NCBI RefSeq assembly: GCF_003263785.1
Contig: NZ_JYJK01000007.1
Span: 124,001-188,000 of the forward strand
From: Vibrio variabilis
GTDB lineage: Bacteria; Pseudomonadota; Gammaproteobacteria; Enterobacterales; Vibrionaceae
Direction: 5' to 3'
DNA length: 64,000 nt
Every line of letters starts with the position of its first letter. The stretch's first letter is position 1. Position numbers and translations under genes: made by a program. This document shows positions 28,523 to 39,017 of this stretch, in pieces. Under the pieces are notes generated by a model, which saw only the letters and a list, made by a program, of their open reading frames with translations, had not been told where the DNA came from and did not search any database.

Positions 28523-28732
28523 ATGTCACTGTTATCTCAAACTTCATTAGAACCCGACAACAACATTGTCCTCCCAACCGATAAGCCATCACCAAAAGAA
28601 AGGCTTAAAGGGGCATACATCTGTGAGCGTAGTAAGCTAGAGGTAGTTGAAGTCGAACTCAATCGAAGTAAAGTCGTCATGATCGACCAAGATGGGAAAC
28701 TCATAAAAGTCCCGTTCTTGTCGGAGCATTGA
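28523..28732 (+). CDS. Hypothetical protein, 69 residues
   Basis: Small soluble protein starting MSLLSQTSLEPDNN and ending KLIKVPFLSEH. The second half, ERSKLEVVEVELNRSKVVMI, looks like beta strands. Not recognised. It lies 43 bases before yceH in the same direction and may be its operon partner. No strong ribosome site. Confidence 0.5.
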   Translation: MSLLSQTSLEPDNNIVLPTDKPSPKERLKGAYICERSKLEVVEVELNRSKVVMIDQDGKLIKVPFLSEH

Positions 28733-28775
28733 GCTTACTTTGTGACACTGTAGCGGACTATAAAGGAATACAATA

Positions 28776-29440
28776 ATGAACATCGAACTGTCCCCAGTTG
28801 AGGCGCGCGTCATTGGCTGCCTTATCGAAAAAGAAATCACTACCCCTGATCAATATCCTCTTACGTTGAATAGTTTGACGACGGCTTGTAACCAAAAAAG
28901 CAATCGCGATCCTGTCATGAGTCTTAGCGATGCTGATGTACAAGATGCCGCTACGGCGTTGATCAACCGTCGACTATTGAGTGATGAAAGTAGCTTCAAC
29001 AGCCGCGTGTCGAAGTTCCAACACCGTTTTTGCAATACTGAGTTTGGTGATTTAAAGCTTAATGAACAGGAAAAAGGCATCGTATGTTGTATGTTGCTTC
29101 GCGGTGCACAGACGCCTGGTGAAATTCGCACCAGAACCAATCGACTTTGTTCATTTACCGACGTGAAAGAAGTGGAGGCGGTACTAGAAGCGATGGCATC
29201 ACGCGAAAGTGGTGCCTTGGTGGTGAAACTGCCACGTGAAGCGGGTAAGCGCGAATCGCGTTATATGCACTTGTTTAGCGGTGAAGTGGATATTGAACAA
29301 CTTGCTCAGCAAGCAGCGTCAGGCAGTTCGTCCGCTGCAGTACCAGCCGGTCAAGCGCGCATTGAGCGTTGGAAGCCGAGGTTGAAACCCTGAAGCAAGA
29401 GCTCAGTGAGCTTAAAGCATTGGTAAACTCGTTACTGTAA
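28776..29440 (+). CDS. yceH: YceH family protein, DUF480 (frame interrupted near 29369)
   Basis: 221 residues after repair. Two winged-helix domains: the first starts [20 protein letters not shown], the second has [20 protein letters not shown]. The C-terminal tail should be a coiled coil, but one T is missing in GCGTTGG at 29369. Restoring it gives [20 protein letters not shown] and a stop at 29440, directly before a terminator. The winged helices suggest DNA binding; the family's exact function is not known. Start supported by AAAGGA upstream. Confidence 0.85.
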
Positions 29441-29445
29441 AGGGT

Positions 29446-29469
29446 AAGGCGGCTTAGGCCGCCTTTTCC
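29446..29469 (+). terminator. Terminator after yceH
   Basis: AAGGCGGC / GCCGCCTT with TTAG loop, then TTCC. It follows the repaired yceH stop by 5 bases, which supports that stop. Confidence 0.85.
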
Positions 29470-29504
29470 TATTCGCATAGGTAAGATAATGGAATCACTT
29501 CTCA

Positions 29505-29798
29505 ATGTCTGAAATTGCAACCGAAGCAGAGTGGTTCGTTTACTTAATTCGTACGGCTGAAGATAAACTCTACTGTGGCATCACCAATGACCTAGAGCGC
29601 CGCTTTAAACAGCACCAAGCAGGTAAAGGCGCAAAAGCACTGCGTGGTCGAGGACCGCTAAAGTTGGTTTGGAGCCAAACGCAACAAAGCAAAAGTGAAG
29701 CGCTTAAAACTGAAATCGCGATAAAGAAGTTAAGCAAAAAACAAAAAGAGCAATTAGTTGCCAACGAAGAAAAATTCATCATTAAAGTCAGCGTTTGA
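29505..29798 (+). CDS. GIY-YIG domain protein, YhbQ/UPF0213 family
   Basis: 97 residues. The GIY-YIG core is visible: [20 protein letters not shown], then [13 protein letters not shown] with the Arg and His, and the Glu in NEEKF near the end. These small stand-alone proteins have weak nuclease activity on branched DNA in some species. Not a homing endonuclease: no intron or extra domain. Short spacing after the yceH terminator. Confidence 0.85.
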   Translation: MSEIATEAEWFVYLIRTAEDKLYCGITNDLERRFKQHQAGKGAKALRGRGPLKLVWSQTQQSKSEALKTEIAIKKLSKKQKEQLVANEEKFIIKVSV

Positions 29799-29846
29799 TT
29801 CTGAAAACTGGCTGAATTGAACCTCATTGTATACACTTGTTCTTAA

Positions 29847-30971
<1,125 letters not shown>

Positions 30972-30988
30972 TCGCGTGTGAAGTTTGT

Positions 30989-33562
30989 ATGCCATTAACG
31001 GATTTTAATAATCGCAAAACTCTCGCCACACTGATCACGCGAACCGTGATTACGGTAGTGGGGGTGTTCACGTTCGCAATGCTAATGCAAAGCTGGCAGT
31101 TAAGTCGTGACATCGTTCGAGAAGAAGTGCAAAAGAGCGCTAGGCAAACCAGTGCTTTGGTTGTTAACTTTTTTAATTATCGCTTAGCCTCCTTACAAAT
31201 CCTTCAAGACAGTAATGCAAAAAGTGATGCCGTCGAAAGTTTTTTCCAAACCTTTGATGCCAGGCTACTCGACTACTTCTTTTTGCGAGAGGATAACCTT
31301 CAGCCTTCGCACGCGCCTGACTTTCGTTTTATCACACGTAGCAATGACATTGTGTGGGATGACGGTAACGCACTGTTTTACGGTCTTGAGCAAAGTAGCC
31401 TAGAGACACTTCACGTAGCTGCTGGGAAAACGAATAGTTGGAAAACCGTCGAGACAGGATCGCAACTCGGTGAAAGACACATCCTATTGCGTAGGACTCC
31501 TATTGTTGATCGCTCTTCGGGTGAAGTGCTTGGACAGCTATTTGTCGGAGTCATACTTGATGACAACGCGGGACTATTAACGAGCCTGTTGCGCGGCAGT
31601 AATAGTGATGACGTCATTCTAAAGTATGGTGATACAGTGATTGCTTCTTCGATTTCGTCTGACGACAGCTACACGCAAGCGTCCGTCGTAGCGGTCATCA
31701 AAAGTGGAGAAGTGGATCTAAACAAAATACTCGTTACCGAAACGCCACTGTCTATCGGTAGTCAGCTATCTAAGCTCACGGTTTACTCAGTTCAACGCAA
31801 TCCGGGCATTCTCGCTCTTAGAAATAATTACCTGTTTTGGATTTTTCTCTCTTTTGTAGTGATAACTATTACTTCCGTGATAACCAGACGTTGGTTAAAT
31901 AGTCGAGTCACCAAGGAGTTGGCGAAGCTGATGGTTTACACTCGAATCGCCGGTAACACGCAGAAGTTTGAGCATTTCTCCGGTTCGACTATTCACGAGT
32001 TTAACCATATCGGCAAGACTTTGGGTAATACCTTTGAGCGGCTTTCTGAGCAAGAAAAGCTGTTCCAAGACCTGTTTAACTTCTCCCTGTCTCCAATCAT
32101 TGTTTGGACCGAAAATTCTACCATTTTGCAGATCAACCCTGCTGCTCGAAAAGCACTGGGTTTGGAGCGCAACGCAGACAGTAGTGATGCACTCCCGTTT
32201 CGTCAATTCGTCGAGGAAATGAAGGTTCAAGTCGATAAGGCGAATCATGGCGTGACCATCACCGGCATTGATGTACCAATCAATGACATGGTATATCGTT
32301 GGAACTTGTCGTCTATCCAAACCCGTAAAGATAAAAAGTTGGTGTTATCGCAGGGGTTGGATATCACCAAGTTGGTGGAGGCTGAAAAGCAGAGTGAGAA
32401 AGCAAGAGTAGAAGCTGAGCGTGCTGCTGTGGCTCGAACTGAATTCCTCGCTAAAATGAGTCACGAAATACGTACTCCGCTCAATGGGATTTTAGGTATT
32501 TCACAGCTGTTGAAAAAAGAAGCCAAGCAAACACGTTATCAAGAGCAAATCGACGTACTGTGTAACAGCGGTGAACATTTGCTCGCCGTGCTAAACGACA
32601 TTCTTGATTTTTCAAAAATTGAAAATGGCAGCTTTAAGCTAGAGAAACACAGCTTTAGCTTCAAAGAAATTGTGACCGCACTTGATGGTATTTACCGACC
32701 TTTATGTGATGAAAAATCGATTACATTGAAGATTGATAATCGGCTTCCAATCGAGACCGTGTTGTTCACCGACCAGGTTCGTCTTAATCAAATACTGTTT
32801 AATCTGCTGAGTAATGCGATTAAGTTCACCCATTTCGGTCAGGTGAAAATCTCATTTAGCATGAACCGTCATCATTCCGACGAGACTGCTCAGCTACTTA
32901 TAGAGATTGAAGATACTGGTATTGGTATACGGCAAGATCAGCTCGATCAGATTTTTGATCCATTTGTTCAATCCGATTCGACAACCACACGGGAGTACGG
33001 GGGCAGTGGATTAGGTTTAGCTATCGTTAGGAACTTGGTAACCATACTTGATGGTGATATTACCCTCACCAGTGAAGTAGGGGTTGGGACGCAGTTTAAG
33101 TTAACATTGCCTGTTGAAGTCGTCGAAGGTGCGGCTGCGCTCGCGGTCGAGGAAACAGAAATCGATTTCGATCTGTTTGATCGTGAAATATCGGTGTTGC
33201 TGGTCGAAGACAACCATACCAATGCGTTTATTGCTAAAGCGTTTTGTGAAAAGTATGGAATGCACGTTGTCTGGGCAAAAGATGGCCAAGAGGCGCTTAA
33301 CTATATCGATAGCACGAGTTTTGATTTAGTACTAATGGATAACCAGTTACCAAGTGTATCGGGAATTGAAATCACCAAGCAAATACGTCAAGAATATAAC
33401 AAGACACTGCCGATTTATGCCTGTACTGCGGACAACCAAACTTCGACACGCCAAGCGTTTTTTGCGGCGGGCGCCGACTTTGTTATCGTCAAGCCGATTA
33501 AAGAGAAGTCGCTTAACGATGCGTTGCGTCACTTTAAGCAGTTTCATTTTTTAGCGGCTTAG
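30989..33562 (+). CDS. luxQ: LuxQ, autoinducer-2 hybrid sensor kinase
   Basis: 857 residues. Two membrane helices (about 12-35 and 278-300) enclose the periplasmic domain that holds LuxP. Then a PAS region (about 355-465), HisKA with the phosphorylated His in FLAKMSHEIRTPLNG (near 490), an HATPase domain (NLLSNAIKF, DTGIGI, GSGLGLAI) and a receiver near 735-855 with LVEDN, Asp in LVLMDNQLP and the Lys of IVKPI. It feeds phosphate through LuxU to LuxO at low cell density. Intact, and followed by a terminator. Confidence 0.97.
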   Translation: MPLTDFNNRKTLATLITRTVITVVGVFTFAMLMQSWQLSRDIVREEVQKSARQTSALVVNFFNYRLASLQILQDSNAKSDAVESFFQTFDARLLDYFFLREDNLQPSHAPDFRFITRSNDIVWDDGNALFYGLEQSSLETLHVAAGKTNSWKTVETGSQLGERHILLRRTPIVDRSSGEVLGQLFVGVILDDNAGLLTSLLRGSNSDDVILKYGDTVIASSISSDDSYTQASVVAVIKSGEVDLNKILVTETPLSIGSQLSKLTVYSVQRNPGILALRNNYLFWIFLSFVVITITSVITRRWLNSRVTKELAKLMVYTRIAGNTQKFEHFSGSTIHEFNHIGKTLGNTFERLSEQEKLFQDLFNFSLSPIIVWTENSTILQINPAARKALGLERNADSSDALPFRQFVEEMKVQVDKANHGVTITGIDVPINDMVYRWNLSSIQTRKDKKLVLSQGLDITKLVEAEKQSEKARVEAERAAVARTEFLAKMSHEIRTPLNGILGISQLLKKEAKQTRYQEQIDVLCNSGEHLLAVLNDILDFSKIENGSFKLEKHSFSFKEIVTALDGIYRPLCDEKSITLKIDNRLPIETVLFTDQVRLNQILFNLLSNAIKFTHFGQVKISFSMNRHHSDETAQLLIEIEDTGIGIRQDQLDQIFDPFVQSDSTTTREYGGSGLGLAIVRNLVTILDGDITLTSEVGVGTQFKLTLPVEVVEGAAALAVEETEIDFDLFDREISVLLVEDNHTNAFIAKAFCEKYGMHVVWAKDGQEALNYIDSTSFDLVLMDNQLPSVSGIEITKQIRQEYNKTLPIYACTADNQTSTRQAFFAAGADFVIVKPIKEKSLNDALRHFKQFHFLAA

Positions 33563-33588
33563 CAGGCCTCTTCTTGGCAGAGAAAACA

Positions 33589-33615
33589 AAAAGGATGCCT
33601 CGGCATCCTTTTTTC
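33589..33615. terminator. Terminator between luxQ and mvaA
   Basis: AAGGATGC / GCATCCTT stem with CTCG loop, A-run before and six T after. Usable from both sides by the convergent genes. Confidence 0.85.
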
Positions 33616-33636
33616 TGTTCACTGCTTGAGAATACG

Positions 33637-34896
33637 TTATCTCGCTAATTTGTGGTGGGCGCGAGAGAAGTGGCCTGCGCAGAAAGCACCAACAATAGAG
33701 AGCTCTCCAGCTAAGCAAAGCGTCGCTGCTACTTCTGCCAATGCTTGTGATTGGCCAGAGCCGTGCAAACCGAGTAGATCCAAGCACGCTTTTTGGCTTG
33801 GTAGTCCAGTGCCGCCGCCAACGGTTCCAACCATCAAATTAGGTAGAGTCACACTCGCGTAGAGTTCACCTTTTTCAGTGACTTCCATACGGGTCATACC
33901 GATTGCTGACTCCGCAACGCACGCTGCATCTTGACCACAAGCAATATAGAGAGCTGCTAACGCATTGGCATAATGGGCATTGATGCCAATCGTGCCGCTA
34001 AGCGCGCCACCGACCGTAGTCATTTGACCAAATTGAGCCATCTTTTTTGGCGTGGTGTGCAGATACTTCTCAACCAATTCCGCTGGAATGGTCACTTCAG
34101 CAGTCACTTTCTTGCCGCGAACACTGCGTAACGTTTGCGAGTTTGCTTTTTTGTCACCGGATAAGTTGCCGTCCAAAAATGCATAGTCTGGTTCGATAGG
34201 TGTATTGGTCAAGATATAGTCAAACACTACGTTGGTTGCAATGGTCACCATATTTTGACCAGAGGCATCACCGGTTAAGTATTCAAACACCAAATAGACA
34301 TGATTACCCTCGATATTAACGCTAACATCGCTAAGTTTACCGTGAGAAGTCGTCGATTCTGCGAGCGTTTTGAAGTGGTCGAACTGAGTCACTAACCAAG
34401 CAACAAATTGACCCGCTTCAATGAGTGATTTGAATGCAAATCCAGGCGTTCGGGTCACACCTTCATTTAATAGCATTGCACTGGCACCACCGCAGGCAGT
34501 AATCAAGTTTGCCCCACGATTGTACGACGCCACAAGCGCTGCTTCTGTCGTCGCGAGTGGGACTTGATAATCACCTTGTGCAAAAAGGCCATTGACTCGC
34601 AAGGGACCAGCGGTACCTACTGGCATCTTTAGGGTGCCAACAAAAAACTCGATGTTTTTTTCGTAAGCTTGCATTTGCGATTCAGTATGAGCATCAAAAA
34701 GCTCAGCTTGTGCACTAGGATTGTCTAGGGTTTTCCAACGGTAGTCGACGTTGCGCTGAGTGAGATAAGGACTGCGATTCACCCTTTTGGTAGGGGATTC
34801 AAACTTGGGCGTGAGTTTTTGTTCGAACTCAGACATTGCGAGCTCGTCACCTAAATTGTTTAGGTAGTCACGCTTGTGAAGATTTACTTTTGGCAT
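33637..34896 (-). CDS. mvaA: Hydroxymethylglutaryl-CoA reductase
   Basis: 419 residues. Conserved blocks are clear: VPLATTEAALVASYNRGANL, DGNLSGDKKANSQTLRSVRG with the catalytic Lys, VTAEVTIP, a GQDAACV stretch, GTVGGGTGLPSQKACLDLLG, and a C-terminal SRAHHKLAR with the catalytic His. It reduces HMG-CoA to mevalonate. The blocks resemble class I (archaeal and eukaryotic) more than class II reductases. No other mevalonate gene is in the window, and vibrios make isoprenoids by the DXP route, so its cellular job is unclear. Convergent with luxQ. The start is not backed by a strong ribosome site; MSEFEQ at 34836 is an alternative. Confidence 0.92.
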   Translation of the reverse strand: MPKVNLHKRDYLNNLGDELAMSEFEQKLTPKFESPTKRVNRSPYLTQRNVDYRWKTLDNPSAQAELFDAHTESQMQAYEKNIEFFVGTLKMPVGTAGPLRVNGLFAQGDYQVPLATTEAALVASYNRGANLITACGGASAMLLNEGVTRTPGFAFKSLIEAGQFVAWLVTQFDHFKTLAESTTSHGKLSDVSVNIEGNHVYLVFEYLTGDASGQNMVTIATNVVFDYILTNTPIEPDYAFLDGNLSGDKKANSQTLRSVRGKKVTAEVTIPAELVEKYLHTTPKKMAQFGQMTTVGGALSGTIGINAHYANALAALYIACGQDAACVAESAIGMTRMEVTEKGELYASVTLPNLMVGTVGGGTGLPSQKACLDLLGLHGSGQSQALAEVAATLCLAGELSIVGAFCAGHFSRAHHKLAR

Positions 34897-35087
34897 GTCG
34901 ATGTTTGTCAGTCAGTTTGAACGGGGATTCTACCCACATAGACCAGAGATACAAGGTATGGTGGAAAAGTTCTGTGACATCATATTACAGACGTACGCAT
35001 TTTGAACCGACAACTGTCAGCGTAGGACATAGTTGTGGGGCAATGTGCTAAACCGCTCTATTTTTCACGAAACAGCGGTGACAGGGC

Positions 35088-35249
35088 TTAACGAAACAGT
35101 TGTGATAGCGCAGTTAACTCTTCTTCGCTCAGTAAGTTATCTGAGTTTGGCTGTAGCTGTGAGCTGATTTCACCTTGCAGGGCTTTGAGTTGCTGGGGTG
35201 ATAGCTGTTTTAGCTGTTCTTTGAGTTTTTCAAATTGCTGTGTTGGCAT
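35088..35249 (-). CDS. Small soluble protein, 53 residues
   Basis: MPTQQFEKLKEQLKQLSPQQ and on to LSEEELTALSQLFR. It is predicted helical, rich in Gln, Leu, Lys and Glu. The first ATG with a ribosome-like GGGTGA is at 35249; longer upstream readings add an unlikely N-terminus. Not recognised; possibly a Vibrio-specific small protein. It stands alone between mvaA and the YccS-type gene. Confidence 0.55.
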   Translation of the reverse strand: MPTQQFEKLKEQLKQLSPQQLKALQGEISSQLQPNSDNLLSEEELTALSQLFR

Positions 35250-35466
35250 AGTATCACCCGTATTGACGCAGTTTGTTTGATCGTGGTTGTCTCTTATACA
35301 AAAGCGGCTTGAGTTCCTTTCGATCATCAATGATGAGTCGCTATACTGAGTATTCTATAAATTCATTTTGTGAATTTTGTCCGAGAAATGTAAGAGGGCG
35401 TCAATAGGTTGGTTAACTACGTCATGTCAATGCAAAGACTGCAGTAACATGACGTTCACTGCTGAG

Positions 35467-37650
35467 TTAACCTTCTTGGTTAGCTTGGGCGAGCTGTTCG
35501 GGCTTGAGGTGTGTCGACAAGGTCTGTAGCTCGGGTAGCATTCGATAGATCAAATGCAACTGTTGCAATACCATTCGCGCAGAACGATCGTCTTCGTCTC
35601 GCCATTCTGATAGTCGTCTATGGATATCAAACTGATCGACGGTGGTGTGAGTTGCATCACTTGCTGTCCCCGATAGGTTTGCTTCAATGATTTCAATATG
35701 TTGGTTGATGCTGCGATGCGCCTCAAGTACCAATAAGTGAATTGATTCATCGTCAAGACGCTGACGATGCGCTCCCAATGCTGAGATGTAACTCAGAAGG
35801 GCATGATTGAGTGTCAAAAAGCGAAAGCACTCATCGGTATCCAGTTGATAACGATCCGGTTCAGCCAGCATATTTGAGATGGCTTTGGAGAGGTTTGCAT
35901 CCGCATTGTGAGCATCGCGTCTCGCGATTCTGTAGCTTAAATCATCTTTCTTACCGACTCGATATTGGCCAATGATTTGCAGCAAATACAGGCGATTGGT
36001 TTTAAGTGCCGAGACCATGATTTTCGACAAACGTTTAGACTCCCAGTCCGGAAGTATGAAGTACACAGCACAAACAGCCAATGCGCAGCCTATCAGCGTA
36101 TCCATTAAACGTGGTAGCACTACCGCGTACCCTTCTCCAAGTTGATGGAAACAAAGCAGAACCAAGACGGTGATAAAGCCAGTCGCATAGCCGTAATTAT
36201 TGAGTCGAAACGCAAAGAACATCACGCCAGAAATGACCAGAAGTACCAGTTGGCTCTCTGTGGATGGAAATAGGGTAAGCAAAGGCACTCCAACCAGAAG
36301 GCCGACGACCGTACCAGCAATTCGAGCGGTGAGCTTTTGCCGTGTTGCGCTGTAGTTTGGTTGACAGACAAACAATGTGGTTAGCAGGATCCAGTAACCA
36401 CGTTCGAGTTCGAAAAACTGAATGATCCCGTAACCCAAGGTTAGTGCACAAGACAGACGGATAGCATGGCGAAGCAACAACGAGTCTAACGTTAAGCTAG
36501 ACTTTACTCTCCGCCACATGGCGAGTGGGGTGTGAGCGTTGGTATCGTCAAGCACGTTGTCATCTTGGTTGACGATGTCAGGGTTACTCACATTGCTGAG
36601 TAGCTTCTCAACGGTCGCTAGATTATTGAATAGGTAGTGGATCTGTACCAATAATGGTTTCCACTCTGGACGATTTTGTGTCTCTAAATACTCGATAGAG
36701 TCTTGAAGCTCAACCAGTGCGTTAAGTGAATCATTACTGTGAGAGTACTTGTTACCAAGTTTCAGAGCGTGCGCGATGTTCTTACAGGCGATGGATTGCA
36801 TTTCAAGCAAATGCTTAAAGCGAAATAGCACATCTGAGTGGGAAAAGGCACTCGCTAGCTCTTGATAACGATAGTGACTGGAACTCACTCGCTCATGGAT
36901 ATCCTGAGCGATAAAGTAAACTTGTAAAAAGCGATCGCTTGGCCCGTCAACATGGCCGCGTTTCGAGCGATTAAGCAGTGTTGTTTTACACTCATTGAGC
37001 GCATAAACGGTACAAGCATTCAGGCTTGCTTCTTTCAGTCGATGCGGCTGAGGGATGAGGTTTCGTGTTGGATGAAACAGATTTCGCTTCGCGTCCAAAT
37101 ACAAACTCAGTTCATTAAACACATTCGAGAGGCTCTGTTGTACCGGCTGTAATGGCCAAAGGCTGTTCCAAACCAACGAAACGAGGTAATACCAAGAGGC
37201 ACCGCCTAACAGTAGTGTGGGCTGCGTCCATAAATCACTACTCTCGCTTGCCCCTAACATGGTGTAGATAGCCACCAACAAAGAGCCAAAAGCAATACTG
37301 GTATATCTCGGACCGATGGCACCCAAAAGTACAAAACCTAAGGTCGAAACAAACAGACCCGCAGCAAAAAGCCAAGGTGTATTAAATAATAGCTCGATTG
37401 AAAATGAGGCAATGGCGAAACAGATCATCGTGATGATGAGCGCTTTCAATCGGCCAGTGAAGCTATCGTCACTTTCAGCCAGTGCAGCCGCAATGACACC
37501 AAGAATTAGCGGGGTAACCCAAGTCTGCTGCTCTAAATACCAGGCGGGAATGACCACGCCGAGCAGCGCAAACAGCATAAGGACGCTGTAATTAAATGTT
37601 TTGTTGGCCCATAGAAGGCGAAGTTGACCAAGAATGCTCACAATTGACAC
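35467..37650 (-). CDS. yccS: YccS-type FUSC family membrane protein
   Basis: 727 residues. Two blocks of about five or six helices each (about 18-160 and 390-530) with soluble regions after each, the YccS/YhfK plan. The second block starts LDSLLLRHAIRLSCALTLGY and includes GYWILLTTLFVCQPNYSATR, a FUSC hallmark. Related proteins (AaeB, fusaric acid resistance) are thought to export aromatic acids; YccS itself has no proven substrate. Single gene, with rbgA further upstream on the same strand. Confidence 0.87.
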   Translation of the reverse strand: MSIVSILGQLRLLWANKTFNYSVLMLFALLGVVIPAWYLEQQTWVTPLILGVIAAALAESDDSFTGRLKALIITMICFAIASFSIELLFNTPWLFAAGLFVSTLGFVLLGAIGPRYTSIAFGSLLVAIYTMLGASESSDLWTQPTLLLGGASWYYLVSLVWNSLWPLQPVQQSLSNVFNELSLYLDAKRNLFHPTRNLIPQPHRLKEASLNACTVYALNECKTTLLNRSKRGHVDGPSDRFLQVYFIAQDIHERVSSSHYRYQELASAFSHSDVLFRFKHLLEMQSIACKNIAHALKLGNKYSHSNDSLNALVELQDSIEYLETQNRPEWKPLLVQIHYLFNNLATVEKLLSNVSNPDIVNQDDNVLDDTNAHTPLAMWRRVKSSLTLDSLLLRHAIRLSCALTLGYGIIQFFELERGYWILLTTLFVCQPNYSATRQKLTARIAGTVVGLLVGVPLLTLFPSTESQLVLLVISGVMFFAFRLNNYGYATGFITVLVLLCFHQLGEGYAVVLPRLMDTLIGCALAVCAVYFILPDWESKRLSKIMVSALKTNRLYLLQIIGQYRVGKKDDLSYRIARRDAHNADANLSKAISNMLAEPDRYQLDTDECFRFLTLNHALLSYISALGAHRQRLDDESIHLLVLEAHRSINQHIEIIEANLSGTASDATHTTVDQFDIHRRLSEWRDEDDRSARMVLQQLHLIYRMLPELQTLSTHLKPEQLAQANQEG

Positions 37651-37805
37651 AGTGTAAGTGATAAGAAGCGTTATCTTAACAGAAACTTAGTGGTAGTGGT
37701 GAGGTTGGTTGAGGTGATTTGCAGAGTCATAAACACAAATGCCAAAGCTATCTTAATTGTAAGCTTTGGCATTGAGCTTGCCTTAATATACGTGAGTGCT
37801 AAATC

Positions 37806-38744
37806 TTAACGCTTGTTTTTCAAGTAACGCTTACGGCGTTCTTCTTTTTTCTTCGCTTTCTCTTCGGCTTTACGGGCTGCTTCAAGTTCCACTTCCACCA
37901 GCTCTTTGGTGATCATTTCTGGTAGTTCAAGCGTGAGTTGACCCAACGTGCCATTGCGAAGTTCATGAAGTAGGATCTCAGAGGCTTTGTGTAGGTTCAC
38001 TCGGCCGCCCGATTGCAGTGCGCCGCGTTTTCGGCCAATAAGCTCCATAATCTCTAGATCAGACTCAGGAAGTTCTTCGTCGATTTGGTAACGCTCTTTT
38101 AGGCGTTCTGGGTAGAACTCTGCGAGGTATTCAACGGTATAAAACGCGACTTCGTCATATTCAATGGCAGTGTCTTTTACAGCGCCCGTCGCTGCCAAAC
38201 GAAAACCACTGTGTGGGTTTTCTACTTTTGGCCATAAGATCCCAGGAGTGTCAGACAAAACAATGCCGTTTTGTAGGTTAATTCTCTGTTGGCGGCGAGT
38301 GACGGCTGGTTGGTTGCCTGTAACTGCAATGGTACGACGAGCTAAAGTGTTGATAATGGTCGATTTGCCTACATTCGGGATCCCCATGATCATGGTGCGA
38401 ATATTTTTGCCAATCTCTTCGCGATGAGGAGCGAGTTTACGACATAACTCAAGGATTTTATTGACCTCTTGCGGATTAGATGTCGTGATAGCCATCGCTT
38501 TAACACCTTGCTCTTTTTCGAGATGAGCTATCCACAATTCTGTTTTTTCTGGGTCAGCAAGATCGCGTTTATTAAGAACTTTCACTACCGGTTTATCACC
38601 GCGTAGCTCAGAGATCATAGGGTTTTCACTACTAAATGGGATACGAGCATCAAGAACTTCGATAATGACATCTACTTGTGGGATGACTTCTTCGATCTCT
38701 TTGCGAGCCTTGTGCATGTGGCCTGGAAACCATTGAATAGACAT
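37806..38744 (-). CDS. rbgA: Ribosome biogenesis GTPase RbgA/YlqF type
   Basis: 312 residues. Circularly permuted GTPase: G4 NKRD (near residue 58) comes before G1 GIPNVGKST (near 120) and G3 DTPG (near 165). It starts IQWFPGHMHKARKEI, the usual YlqF opening. The C-terminus ends in a very basic KAKKKEERRKRYLKNKR tail suited to rRNA. It acts in late assembly of the large ribosomal subunit. A hairpin at 37741-37770 may be its terminator. Confidence 0.92.
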   Translation of the reverse strand: MSIQWFPGHMHKARKEIEEVIPQVDVIIEVLDARIPFSSENPMISELRGDKPVVKVLNKRDLADPEKTELWIAHLEKEQGVKAMAITTSNPQEVNKILELCRKLAPHREEIGKNIRTMIMGIPNVGKSTIINTLARRTIAVTGNQPAVTRRQQRINLQNGIVLSDTPGILWPKVENPHSGFRLAATGAVKDTAIEYDEVAFYTVEYLAEFYPERLKERYQIDEELPESDLEIMELIGRKRGALQSGGRVNLHKASEILLHELRNGTLGQLTLELPEMITKELVEVELEAARKAEEKAKKKEERRKRYLKNKR

Positions 38745-38957
38745 GTATGAAAACCTTTAACTTTGAAATTTGTGCACATTGTAGGAGCTTGAGGCAGATA
38801 GTAAAGCCTATCAAGCATTTAATCGTCTATTCAGAGGGTATTTATCCCAGTTATTCGAGCGAATATCGCCCTTTAAATAAGCATTTTTTGTTGTAACGAC
38901 AAAATAAATTTCCTAAAAACCAATAGCTTAGCGTCGATATAATAGTTGGAATCCATA

Positions 38958-39000
38958 TCACTAAAGACAACTTTTCGTACCTTTAGTGACCAGTGTTGTC
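38958..39000 (+). promoter_or_regulatory. Overlapping inverted repeats in the leader of the TonB receptor gene
   Basis: TCACTAAAG (38958-38966) pairs perfectly with CTTTAGTGA (38981-38989). GACAAC (38966-38971) pairs with GTTGTC (38995-39000). The two pairings interleave, so only one can form at a time in RNA. They end 18 bases before the ATG at 39018. Either an operator dyad or a switching 5' leader. Confidence 0.4.
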
Positions 39001-39017
39001 GTTTGTAGAGTTGTTAA

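Noticed and set aside
29505..29798. Mobile homing endonuclease (GIY-YIG)
   Set aside because: It is the small stand-alone YhbQ/UPF0213 type with no DNA-binding extension and no intron.
34836..35051. Small plus-strand gene overlapping the mvaA start
   Set aside because: It lies mostly antisense to the mvaA coding region and has no ribosome site.
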